NCBI GenBank assembly: GCA_021819345.1 | Contig: JAKARG010000194.1 | Coordinates: forward strand, 1 to 6,353 | Direction: 5' to 3' | Origin: Actinomycetes bacterium | Lineage (GTDB): Bacteria; Actinomycetota; Acidimicrobiia; Acidimicrobiales; Palsa-688 | DNA length: 6,353 nucleotides | Shown here: piece after piece, positions 1 through 5,584 of the stretch | Position numbering within the stretch: the first letter of the stretch is position 1 | Layout: every line of letters begins with the position of its first letter | The notes under the pieces: model-generated | Told to the model about the DNA's origin: nothing | Database searches by the model: none | What the model saw: only the letters and a program-made list of their open reading frames with translations | Program-made: the position numbers and the translations under genes

Positions 1-804
1 GGTGGTCACCGCGGTCCGGTCCAGATCGCCCGGCGCCCCCGGGCCGGAGCCCCCCTCGGCGCGGGCGGCGAGCACGAGGAGGCGTTTCCCCCCTACCGTG
101 GTCCACGCACGGCCTACCCGGACCACCCGCGCCAGCTGCTCTGCGGGGCAGGACCAGTCGAGGCGCAGCTCCGCAGGGGTCAGCTTGGCCGCCCAGGTGG
201 GCTCGCCCGCCTGCGGCACCGCCGGACCGAGGCCCTCGGCGAGGCCGGCGAGGAGCAGGTCCGCCCCGAGGCCGGCCAAACGGGCGCGCAGCTCCCCGGC
301 GGTCTCCTCGGCTCCGATCCTCGTCTCCACCCTGCGATGGACCCCGCCGGCGTCGAGCTCGTCGACCACCTCCATCAGGCAGACCCCGCTCAGCTCGTCC
401 CCGGCGAGGATCGCCCGCTCGACCGGCGCCGCGCCCCGCCAGCGGGGCAGCAGCGAGAAGTGGAGGTTGACGAGCGGCACCTGCCCGAGCAGTGGGGGCC
501 GGAGGATCCGTCCGTAGGCCACGACCACGCCGAGCTCCACCCCGGCGTCGAGGACGGTGGCCGGGTCCTCCGAGACCCGAAGGCCCTGCTCGGTCGCCGT
601 CGCCTTCACCGGGCTCGGCGACAGCCCGCCCCCGCGGGAACGGCGCCGGTCCGGCCGGGTCACGACCACCGCCACGTCGTGGCCCGCGGCGAGCAGGCCG
701 CAAAGGCTCGGCACGGCGTCCTCGGGCGTGCCGAGGAACGCGACCCTCAGCGCCAGCCGCCTTCGCCCGGCGTGGGTGCCCGGCCCGGCACCGACGCCGG
801 CCAC
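1..804 (-). CDS. fmt: Methionyl-tRNA formyltransferase, partial (C-terminus beyond left edge)
   Basis: This cytosolic enzyme transfers a formyl group from 10-formyl-tetrahydrofolate to Met-tRNA(fMet), making the initiator tRNA for translation. The frame is open for 268 codons without a stop and leaves the window; the family is usually about 310 residues. Residues 19-28 (LRVAFLGTPE) form the first Rossmann strand. Residues 111-124 contain the signature NLHFSLLPRWRG. N113, H115 and D151 (in LDAGG) have the same spacing as the E. coli catalytic residues N108, H110 and D146. The C-terminal tRNA-binding domain begins near residue 203 (WAAKLT, then DWSCPAEQL and RAWTT). The GTG at 804 is the only usual start codon found near the conserved N-terminus. 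It adds about 13 residues before GTPE compared with E. coli and has no clear Shine-Dalgarno sequence, so the start is uncertain. The family call is secure. The gene diverges from the methyltransferase pair to its right. Confidence 0.95.
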   Translation of the reverse strand, partial: MAGVGAGPGTHAGRRRLALRVAFLGTPEDAVPSLCGLLAAGHDVAVVVTRPDRRRSRGGGLSPSPVKATATEQGLRVSEDPATVLDAGVELGVVVAYGRILRPPLLGQVPLVNLHFSLLPRWRGAAPVERAILAGDELSGVCLMEVVDELDAGGVHRRVETRIGAEETAGELRARLAGLGADLLLAGLAEGLGPAVPQAGEPTWAAKLTPAELRLDWSCPAEQLARVVRVGRAWTTVGGKRLLVLAARAEGGSGPGAPGDLDRTAVTT

Positions 805-876
805 GCCGCTCGGGTGCTCGGGGGGTCCACGAGCCCGAGGGTAGCGGCCGCCCGGACCACTACCCTCGCCGGCAGG
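805..876. promoter_or_regulatory. Divergent intergenic region with inverted repeat
   Basis: This 72-bp gap separates the divergent fmt and methyltransferase genes and must hold both promoters unless they start further upstream inside coding DNA. It contains a perfect 8-bp inverted repeat, CGAGGGTA (836-843) and TACCCTCG (861-868), with 17 bp between the arms. Each arm contains TACCCT reading toward its own gene, which resembles a -10 hexamer. On the right the hexamer lies only about 10 bases before the ATG, so a transcript from it would be nearly leaderless. No convincing -35 element is visible on either strand. The promoter role is inference. Confidence 0.4.
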
Positions 877-1485
877 ATGGCGAGCAGCCACTACTTCGAC
901 CCCGAGCCCGCCGCGGCCTCTCGCCCCGGCGAGGTGCGCCTCGTGCTCGGCGACGGGCAGCTCGCCTTGCGCACCGACCGGGGCGTGTTCTCCGCCGGCC
1001 GGGCCGACCCCGGCACCCTCGTGCTCCTGCGCTCGGTCCCCGACCCCCCTGTCGCCGGCGAGCTGCTCGACCTCGGCTGCGGCTACGGCCCGATCGCCTG
1101 CACGCTCGCCCGGAGGGCCCCGGGCGCCACCGTCTGGGCGGTGGACGTCAACCGCCGGGCGAGGGAGCTCACCTCGGCCAACGCAGCGCGCCTCGGCCTG
1201 TCCAACGTCCGGGTGGTCGAGCCGAGCGAGGTCGACCCCGCGCTCCGCTTCTCGGCGATCTGGTCCAACCCGCCGGTGAGGGTCGGCAAGGAGGCCCTCC
1301 ACGGGCTGCTCGCCACCTGGTTGGCCCGCCTCACCCCCGAGGCGAGCGCCTGGCTGGTGGTCAAGCGCCACCTCGGCGCGGACAGCCTCGCCGCCTGGCT
1401 GGCCTCCGAGGGCCACGAGGTGGCTCGGGCCGCCTCCAAGCAGGGCTACCGGCTCTTGCAGGTGGGCCCGGGGCGCCCGGCATGA
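877..1485 (+). CDS. RsmC-like class I SAM-dependent methyltransferase
   Basis: A 202-residue protein of the 'methyltransferase small' (MTS) group, which includes the rRNA guanine-N2 methyltransferases RsmC and RlmG. The N-terminal segment (HYFDPEPAAAS, then LRTDRGVFSAGRADPGT around residues 31-47) is typical of single-domain actinobacterial and Gram-positive members. Motif I is LDLGCGYGP at 64-72. The acidic residue after the second strand is D90 (WAVDVN). Motif IV is NPPV at 131-134, which in this group positions an exocyclic amino group for methylation. The protein is shorter than E. coli RsmC (about 340 residues) because it lacks the second, non-catalytic methyltransferase-like domain. The ATG at 877 directly precedes the conserved ASSHYF start; an upstream extension of the frame runs antisense through fmt and is rejected. 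The stop overlaps the next start by ATGA. An rRNA substrate is likely, but the exact target is not visible. Confidence 0.88.
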   Translation: MASSHYFDPEPAAASRPGEVRLVLGDGQLALRTDRGVFSAGRADPGTLVLLRSVPDPPVAGELLDLGCGYGPIACTLARRAPGATVWAVDVNRRARELTSANAARLGLSNVRVVEPSEVDPALRFSAIWSNPPVRVGKEALHGLLATWLARLTPEASAWLVVKRHLGADSLAAWLASEGHEVARAASKQGYRLLQVGPGRPA

Positions 1486-2012
1486 GGCAGCTCGGCCCGA
1501 CCGAGCTCAAGCGACTGCACCGGCAGTGGAACCGCCGGAGCAGGCGCCGGGTCGCGCTGCTCGTCGACGGGGTCGGGAGCCCGTTCAACCTCGGCGGGAT
1601 CGTGCGGACCGCGGCGGCGCTGCGCGTCGAGCACCTCTTCCTCGCCGGCGGTGCGCTGACGCCCGAGGGCGACCGCGTCGGTCGCAGCGCGATGGGAACG
1701 CAGCGCTATCTGTCCTGGTCGAGCTCCGAGCGGGGCGCCGAGGCGGCCGGCGCGGCCCGCGAGCAGGGCTACACGGTGGTCGGTCTCGAGCTCGCCGAGG
1801 GGGCTGTTCCCCTCCACGAGCTCGACGTCACCTCCGACGTCTGCCTGGTGGTCGGCCACGAGGATCGGGGGATCCCCGCCGCGACGCTGGCGGCCTGCGA
1901 CGCGGTGGCCTTCGTGCCCCAGCTCGGACGGGTCGGCTCGCTCAACGTGGCCGTCGCCGCCGCGATCGGGATCTACGAGCTGCGCCGGCGCGACTGGGCC
2001 CCGGGGACCTGA
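1482..2012 (+). CDS. TrmH/SpoU-family RNA 2'-O-methyltransferase
   Basis: A 176-residue SPOUT-superfamily enzyme that should methylate the 2'-hydroxyl of a ribose in tRNA or rRNA using SAM. All three SpoU motifs are present: motif 1 around 35-43 (FNLGGIVRT, with N36 and the catalytic-type R42); motif 2 at 122-132 (LVVGHEDRGIP, with E127); motif 3 at 146-157 (P146, then GSLNVA with S153 and N155). Motifs 2 and 3 form the knotted SAM site. A basic N-terminal stretch (KRLHRQWNRRSRRR, 10-23) precedes the fold and could contact RNA. There is no separate L30e-like RNA-binding domain. The length fits compact TrmH/TrmL-type members. The ATG lies inside the previous gene's stop (ATGA), so translation is probably coupled to the RsmC-like gene. 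Position specificity (for example tRNA Gm18 or the wobble base) cannot be decided by eye. Confidence 0.9.
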   Translation: MRQLGPTELKRLHRQWNRRSRRRVALLVDGVGSPFNLGGIVRTAAALRVEHLFLAGGALTPEGDRVGRSAMGTQRYLSWSSSERGAEAAGAAREQGYTVVGLELAEGAVPLHELDVTSDVCLVVGHEDRGIPAATLAACDAVAFVPQLGRVGSLNVAVAAAIGIYELRRRDWAPGT

Positions 2013-2016
2013 CCCC

Positions 2017-2038
2017 GCCGTCTCGGAGGGCCGACGGC
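2017..2038. terminator. Possible weak bidirectional terminator hairpin
   Basis: The 49-bp gap between two convergent genes contains GCCGTC (2017-2022) and its reverse complement GACGGC (2033-2038), giving a 6-bp GC stem with a 10-base loop. Two more G-C pairs are possible if TC is bulged out. No T-run follows on either strand, so this is not a canonical intrinsic terminator. The position between convergent genes is the main support. Confidence 0.28.
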
Positions 2039-2061
2039 TCGGGGTGACCCCGCAGCGCGCC

Positions 2062-3138
2062 TCACATCACGATCACGCTGCGCAGGGCCTCGCCCCGGCG
2101 GACCTCGGCGAAGGCGTCGTCGATGCCCTCGAGGCGGTGCCGGGAGGAGATCAGCTCCTCGAGGAGCAGCTCGCCCCTCGACCAGTGGCCGATCATGCGG
2201 GGGATGTCCTCGCCGATGCGGGCCGAGCCCATCTTCGATCCGAGGACCCGGAGACCGTCGTTGGGCAGGGCGATCCCGTCCAGGTCGAGGCGGGTGCCGT
2301 TGCCCGGGATGCCGACCAGCACCGCGGTGCCACCGCGCCGGCAGAGGGCGACCGCCTGCTCCATCACCGGGGCAGCCCCGACCGAGGCGAAGACGTAGTC
2401 GGCTCCGCGCCCGCCGGTGAGCTCCCGCACGGCCAGGGCGACGTCGGAGGAGCCGGAGAGGGTGTCTGTAGCCCCGAAGCGGCGGGCGAGCTCCAGCTTC
2501 TCGGGCACCAGGTCGACCGCCACGATACGCTCCGCGCGGGCGATGCGCGCCCCCTGGACGGCATTGATCCCCACTCCGCCGATGCCGATCACCACCACCG
2601 TGCTTCCCGGTTCGACCCGGGCGGTGTTGAGCACCGCCCCCACCCCGGTGATCACGCCGCAGGCGAGCAGCGACGCAGCGTCGAGCGGGAGCTCTGCGGG
2701 CAGGGGGGCCACCTGGGAGGCGTGCACGACCACCTGCTCGGCGAAGGCAGCCGTCCGCAACCCCTGCACCACCCTCTCCCCCGAGGCGTCCCGTAGCGGG
2801 CTGGCCTCGTCGAGGGCGAAGGTGGTGCTGCAGAACACCGGCTCCCCTCGCCGGCAGTACCAGCACTTCCCGCAGGAGCGGACCAAGGTGACGACCACCG
2901 GCTCTCCTCGCGACAGACCCTCGACGCCGTCGCCGAGCTCGCTCACCCGGCCGGCCGCCTCGTGGCCGTAGACCGCCGGCAGCGCCCCTCCCCACGCGCC
3001 GTCGGCGAAGGTCAGGTCGCTGTGGCAGACGGCGCAGGCGGCGATGTCCACCTTGACCTCGCCGGGACCGGGAGCGGCGATCTCCACCTGCTCGATCGAC
3101 ATCGGTCCGCCGGCCTCACGGCACACCGCGGCCCTCAT
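2062..3138 (-). CDS. Zinc-dependent alcohol dehydrogenase (medium-chain dehydrogenase/reductase)
   Basis: A 358-residue MDR-family dehydrogenase, expected to oxidise an alcohol to an aldehyde or ketone (or the reverse) in the cytosol. Both zinc sites are intact. The catalytic ligands are C38 (CAVCHSD), H59-E60 (GHE) and C160. The structural zinc cysteines are C89, C92, C95 and C103 (CGKCWYCRRGEPVFC). The Rossmann motif GIGGVG lies at 185-190, and D209 (IVAVDL) at the end of the second strand suggests NAD rather than NADP. The order and length fit class III-like and NDMA-dependent actinobacterial alcohol dehydrogenases, but the subfamily is not certain. The ATG at 3138 overlaps the stop of the upstream enolase-superfamily gene (ATGA), and GAGGAG lies 11 bases before it. 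The two enzymes are therefore almost certainly co-expressed and may act in the same pathway. A longer reading of this frame into the upstream gene is an antisense-composition artefact. Confidence 0.92.
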   Translation of the reverse strand: MRAAVCREAGGPMSIEQVEIAAPGPGEVKVDIAACAVCHSDLTFADGAWGGALPAVYGHEAAGRVSELGDGVEGLSRGEPVVVTLVRSCGKCWYCRRGEPVFCSTTFALDEASPLRDASGERVVQGLRTAAFAEQVVVHASQVAPLPAELPLDAASLLACGVITGVGAVLNTARVEPGSTVVVIGIGGVGINAVQGARIARAERIVAVDLVPEKLELARRFGATDTLSGSSDVALAVRELTGGRGADYVFASVGAAPVMEQAVALCRRGGTAVLVGIPGNGTRLDLDGIALPNDGLRVLGSKMGSARIGEDIPRMIGHWSRGELLLEELISSRHRLEGIDDAFAEVRRGEALRSVIVM

Positions 3139-4331
3139 CGCCGGACCCACTCCTCGGCATCGCCCATCTCCAGGTGCAGCTCGCGGCCCTCGTAGGGGTG
3201 GCGGGCGCAGGCCTCGTCGTCCAGCTCGACGCCGAGGCCCGGTCCCTCCGGGACCTCGAGGAAGCCCGAGCTCCAGCGCAGGGGGCGGAGGAGCACCTCC
3301 GATGCGAAGCCGTCCATGGTCTCGATGCTCTCCTGGATCAAGAAGTTCGGGGTAGAGGCCGCAAGGTGGAGGTTGGCGGCGGCCTCCACCGGGCCGGCGT
3401 ACAGGTGCGGGGCGATGTCGACGTAGTGGGTCTCGGCAGCCGCGGCGATCTTCTTGGACTCGAGGATCCCGCCCACCCGGCCGAGAGCCATCTGCACCAC
3501 TGCCGCCGCCCGGCACTCGAGCACCCGGGCGAGCTCGTACTTGGTGGCGAGACGCTCGCCGGTCGCGATCGGCACCGAGGTGGCCCGCGCCACGAGCGCC
3601 ATCTGCTCGGGCATCTCGGGGGGCACCGGCTCCTCCAGCCACAACGGGTCGAAGCGCTCGACCGCCCGGGCGAGACGGATCGCCGCCGACGGCGTCATCT
3701 GGCCGTGGGTGCCGATCAACAGGTCGACGCCCCCACCGACGGCCTCACGCACCGCTCCGACGAAGTGGGCCACCTCGGAGATGGTGCGACTGGAGAGCTG
3801 GCGTGGGTCGAGCGAGGAGTACCAGGCGAGCGGGTCGAACTTGAGCGCCCCGAACCCCCTGGCTGCGTACTGGGCGGCCCGCTCGGCGGCGACGACCGGG
3901 TCGGTGTAGACCGACTCGTCCTGGCCGGGCGCCGGGTAGATGTAGCTGTAGGAGCGGATCGCGTCCCTGACCCGCCCACCGAGCAGGTCGTGCACCGGGC
4001 GGCCGGTCTCCTTGCCCATGAGGTCGAAGCAGGCGGTCTCTATGCCGGAGAGGACGGCCACCACCGAGGTGTCGGGGCGTTGGGTGAAGCCTCGGGAGTA
4101 GACCCTCCGCCAGAGCTGCTCGACCCGGAACGGGTCGGTGCCGACGACGTGGCGATCGGCGATGTCAGCGACCATCGCGACGACCACCTCGGGATGGAAG
4201 GGCACCCCGTAGACCTCGCCCACCCCCTTCACCCCCGAGTCGGTGGTGAGCCGCACGAAGACCCAGTAGCGGCCGCCGAAGTGCGGGGGTGGCACCCCCA
4301 CCACGATCGTCTCGACGTCGATGACCCGCAA
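3135..4331 (-). CDS. Mandelate racemase/muconate lactonizing enzyme family protein (enolase superfamily)
   Basis: A 398-residue protein with an N-terminal capping domain (about 1-125, ending GIETACFDLMGKETGRPVHDLLGG at 96-119) and a TIM barrel (about 130-365). Family members abstract the proton alpha to a carboxylate; many dehydrate sugar acids and others racemise or cycloisomerise. Visible barrel-end residues, aligned by eye to galactonate dehydratase, are K164-x-D166, E233 (LEEP), E259 (GERL), H309 (APHLYAGP) and E334 (LIQES). Two usual Asp positions differ: G207 (in IGTHGQ) stands where the first Mg2+ ligand normally lies, and A282 (QMALGRVGG) where the His-paired Asp normally lies. The substrate is unknown; an acid-sugar dehydratase-like role is the best guess. 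The TTG at 4331 is chosen because GGGAAGGGG lies 7 bases before it, MRVIDVETI is a typical family N-terminus, and no in-frame start is seen just upstream. It overlaps the dehydrogenase gene by ATGA and follows the LysR gene. Confidence 0.9.
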   Translation of the reverse strand: MRVIDVETIVVGVPPPHFGGRYWVFVRLTTDSGVKGVGEVYGVPFHPEVVVAMVADIADRHVVGTDPFRVEQLWRRVYSRGFTQRPDTSVVAVLSGIETACFDLMGKETGRPVHDLLGGRVRDAIRSYSYIYPAPGQDESVYTDPVVAAERAAQYAARGFGALKFDPLAWYSSLDPRQLSSRTISEVAHFVGAVREAVGGGVDLLIGTHGQMTPSAAIRLARAVERFDPLWLEEPVPPEMPEQMALVARATSVPIATGERLATKYELARVLECRAAAVVQMALGRVGGILESKKIAAAAETHYVDIAPHLYAGPVEAAANLHLAASTPNFLIQESIETMDGFASEVLLRPLRWSSGFLEVPEGPGLGVELDDEACARHPYEGRELHLEMGDAEEWVRR

Positions 4332-4338
4332 CGCCCCA

Positions 4339-4347
4339 CCCCTTCCC
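4339..4347 (-). promoter_or_regulatory. Ribosome binding site supporting the TTG start at 4331
   Basis: On the minus strand GGGAAGGGG ends 7 bases before the TTG. This purine-rich block is the best Shine-Dalgarno-like sequence near the gene and decides the start in the absence of an ATG or GTG. Confidence 0.5.
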
Positions 4348-4349
4348 AG

Positions 4350-4371
4350 CGCTCTCCCGGCGCTCTCCCGG
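4350..4371. repeat. 11-bp perfect tandem duplication
   Basis: CGCTCTCCCGG occurs twice head to tail (4350-4360 and 4361-4371), just upstream of the ribosome binding site of the MR/MLE gene. On the transcribed strand it reads CCGGGAGAGCG twice, followed by CTGGGAAGGGG, a degenerate third relative that carries the ribosome binding site. Confidence 0.7.
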
Positions 4372-4447
4372 CGCCGACGGTCCGGCGATCCCGGCCGATG
4401 TGCGCCCGACCCTAGCCCCTGCGCGCCCCGGCCGGACCAGGGGGACC

Positions 4448-4524
4448 TGGCTCACGGCCCCGGGCCGGGGGGGATGGCTCACGGCCCGGGCCAGGGGGCT
4501 GGCTCACGGCGCCGGGTCGGGGGC
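4448..4524. repeat. Three tandem 25-27 bp repeats spanning the LysR stop codon
   Basis: Three head-to-tail imperfect copies start at 4448, 4475 and 4500, each with the identical core TGGCTCACGGC followed by a C- then G-rich tail. The copy lengths are 27, 25 and about 25 bp. The third copy encodes the last six residues (APDPAP) and the stop of the LysR gene, so the first two look like duplicates of that gene's 3' end. GC-rich hairpins are possible within it, for example the 10-bp palindrome GGCCCGGGCC at 4483-4492. A further hairpin, CCAGG-GGGA-CCTGG at 4437-4450, lies just outside. There is no T-run, so a terminator role for the LysR transcript is possible but unproven. The rest of the gap, 4372-4436, shows nothing recognisable. 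Confidence 0.75.
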
Positions 4525-5412
4525 CCCCGCCTGGGCCCTCACCGCTGCGACCAGGGCCATGACGCTACCGGAGACCTCCCGCTGGCGCGGGTAGCACAGG
4601 GCCAGCTGGCGGCGGGTCAGCGACTCACGGGGGGTCAGCCAGGTGAGGCGCCGGTCGACGGCGCTGCGCGCTGCGAGACGCCCGACGCACGCATGGCCCA
4701 GGCCGACCGCCACGAGGCGCTGGAGGGCGAGGTTGTCGTCGGTGCGGTAGACGATCCGGGGCGTGATCCCCCGGCGGGCGAGGATCTCCTCGAGCTCCAC
4801 CTGGGTGCGCCACCGTGTGTTCCACGCCACCAGCCGGGCACCGTCCAAGACGTCGAAGCTCGGGTGGGGGTCGTCGCTCACCGGGTCGTCCCGGCGGGTG
4901 AGGATGACCCAGGGGTCCTCCACGAGCGGTACCGTCTCGACCCGCTCGTCGGGTGGTGGGTTGAGCACGAAGGCCAGGTCGAGGTCCCCCTCTGCGAGCA
5001 GGGCGAGCAGGTCCTGGCTCTCGGTCGTCTCGCTCAGCTCCACGTCGACCCCGGGGCGCTCCTCCGCGAAGGCCCGCAGCGCAGCGGGCAGCAGCTCGGC
5101 CGCAGCGGTGTGGAACGCCCCCACCCGGATGCGGGCAGGGCCGGGGCGCCGGGCGGCGCGGACCTCGGCGGCCATCGCGTCCAGGTGCCCGAGGGCACGC
5201 CGGGCATGGCGATCGGCAGCCTCCCCCGCAACGGTCAGCGCGACCGTCGCCCGGCCGCCCGGCCGGGTGAACAGCTGGGAGCCGAGGGCCGTCTCCAGCA
5301 CCCCGATCTGGTGCGAGACCGCCGACTGGGTGTAGCCGAGGCGTTCGGCCGCCCGGCGGAACGATCCGGTGTCGGCCACGGCGACGAGCGCCCGCAGCTC
5401 GCGCAGGCCCAC
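4504..5412 (-). CDS. LysR-family transcriptional regulator
   Basis: A LysR-type regulator of 302 residues from the GTG at 5412. The N-terminal winged helix-turn-helix is complete: LRELRALVAVADTGSF (3-18), RRAAERLGYTQSAVSHQIGVLE (19-40), then LFTR. An effector-binding periplasmic-binding-protein-like domain follows from about residue 93 (ARIRVGAFHTAAAELLP). An ATG at 5520 would give 338 residues, but it adds 36 residues of low-complexity sequence before the normal family start and lacks a Shine-Dalgarno sequence. Its first codons would also run through an operator-like inverted repeat. The GTG gives the typical family length, although its own ribosome site is weak. It lies upstream of, and codirectional with, the MR/MLE and dehydrogenase genes and diverges from the MFS gene, the usual arrangement for a regulator of its neighbours. 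The last codons lie in a tandem repeat. The effector is unknown, perhaps the substrate of the adjacent enzymes. Confidence 0.9.
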   Translation of the reverse strand: MGLRELRALVAVADTGSFRRAAERLGYTQSAVSHQIGVLETALGSQLFTRPGGRATVALTVAGEAADRHARRALGHLDAMAAEVRAARRPGPARIRVGAFHTAAAELLPAALRAFAEERPGVDVELSETTESQDLLALLAEGDLDLAFVLNPPPDERVETVPLVEDPWVILTRRDDPVSDDPHPSFDVLDGARLVAWNTRWRTQVELEEILARRGITPRIVYRTDDNLALQRLVAVGLGHACVGRLAARSAVDRRLTWLTPRESLTRRQLALCYPRQREVSGSVMALVAAVRAQAGAPDPAP

Positions 5413-5475
5413 CCGCCCATCCAGCGGTCCGCTCGGACCGTCACCACCATCGCGGTCCTCGGCGGAGGCCAGCGG

Positions 5476-5515
5476 AAGATCAAACGATGATATCGATCGT
5501 TTCGGGCCTGATCTT
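5476..5515. promoter_or_regulatory. Operator-like overlapping inverted repeats
   Basis: Two perfect 7-bp inverted repeats interlock here. One is AAACGAT (5482-5488) with ATCGTTT (5496-5502), spacer 7. The other is AAGATCA (5476-5482) with TGATCTT (5509-5515), spacer 26. Their centres differ by about 3.5 bp. Divergent LysR regulators commonly bind dyads of this size in the shared promoter region, so this is the best candidate operator for the adjacent regulator. The inner dyad does not fit the classical T-N11-A core symmetrically, so assignment to LysR is inference. Confidence 0.5.
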
Positions 5516-5568
5516 TCCATGAGAAGAGGATACGCCCCACGCTATGCTTCATATCCGACGGGCTCGAC

Positions 5569-5575
5569 GAGGAGA
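5569..5575 (+). promoter_or_regulatory. Ribosome binding site of the MFS gene
   Basis: GAGGAGA ends 9 bases before the GTG at 5585. It is one of the clearest Shine-Dalgarno sequences in the window and fixes the GTG as the transporter start. Confidence 0.65.
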
Positions 5576-5584
5576 ACCTTCGAA

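Larger units (their letters stand above)
5413..5584. promoter_or_regulatory. Divergent regulator/transporter control region
   Basis: With the GTG start for the regulator, 172 bp separate it from the MFS gene. The stretch 5476-5560 is strikingly AT-richer than the rest of the window and should contain both promoters. Possible -10-like hexamers are TATGCT (5543-5548, plus strand) and TATCCT (5532-5527, minus strand), but neither has a good -35 partner at normal spacing, so no promoter is assigned. The annotated inverted repeats lie within it. Confidence 0.55.

Noticed and set aside
337..876. N-terminal extension of the RsmC-like gene, giving a 382-residue protein
   Set aside because: The extra part lies antisense to fmt, is rich in Arg, Pro and Gly without family resemblance, and the protein family begins at the ATG at 877.
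492..1481. Long upstream extension of the TrmH frame, giving a 506-residue protein
   Set aside because: It is an out-of-frame Arg/Pro-rich reading across fmt and the methyltransferase gene. The SpoU fold begins after the ATG at 1482.
3139..3642. Extended dehydrogenase frame starting inside the MR/MLE gene
   Set aside because: The sequence before MRAAVCREAGG is a composition artefact overlapping a well-supported gene; the ATG at 3138 gives the normal family N-terminus.
3174..4415. A 413-codon open frame on the plus strand opposite the MR/MLE gene
   Set aside because: Long antisense frames are expected in DNA with GC-rich third positions. The product is Gly/Arg/His/Asp-rich without recognisable motifs.
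4437..4450. Canonical intrinsic terminator for the LysR gene (CCAGG-GGGA-CCTGG)
   Set aside because: The stem is only 5 bp and no T-run follows on the minus strand, so a terminator cannot be called from sequence alone.
4321..5490. A 389-codon open frame on the plus strand opposite the LysR gene
   Set aside because: Same composition effect; no domain is visible, and the opposite strand encodes an unmistakable LysR protein.
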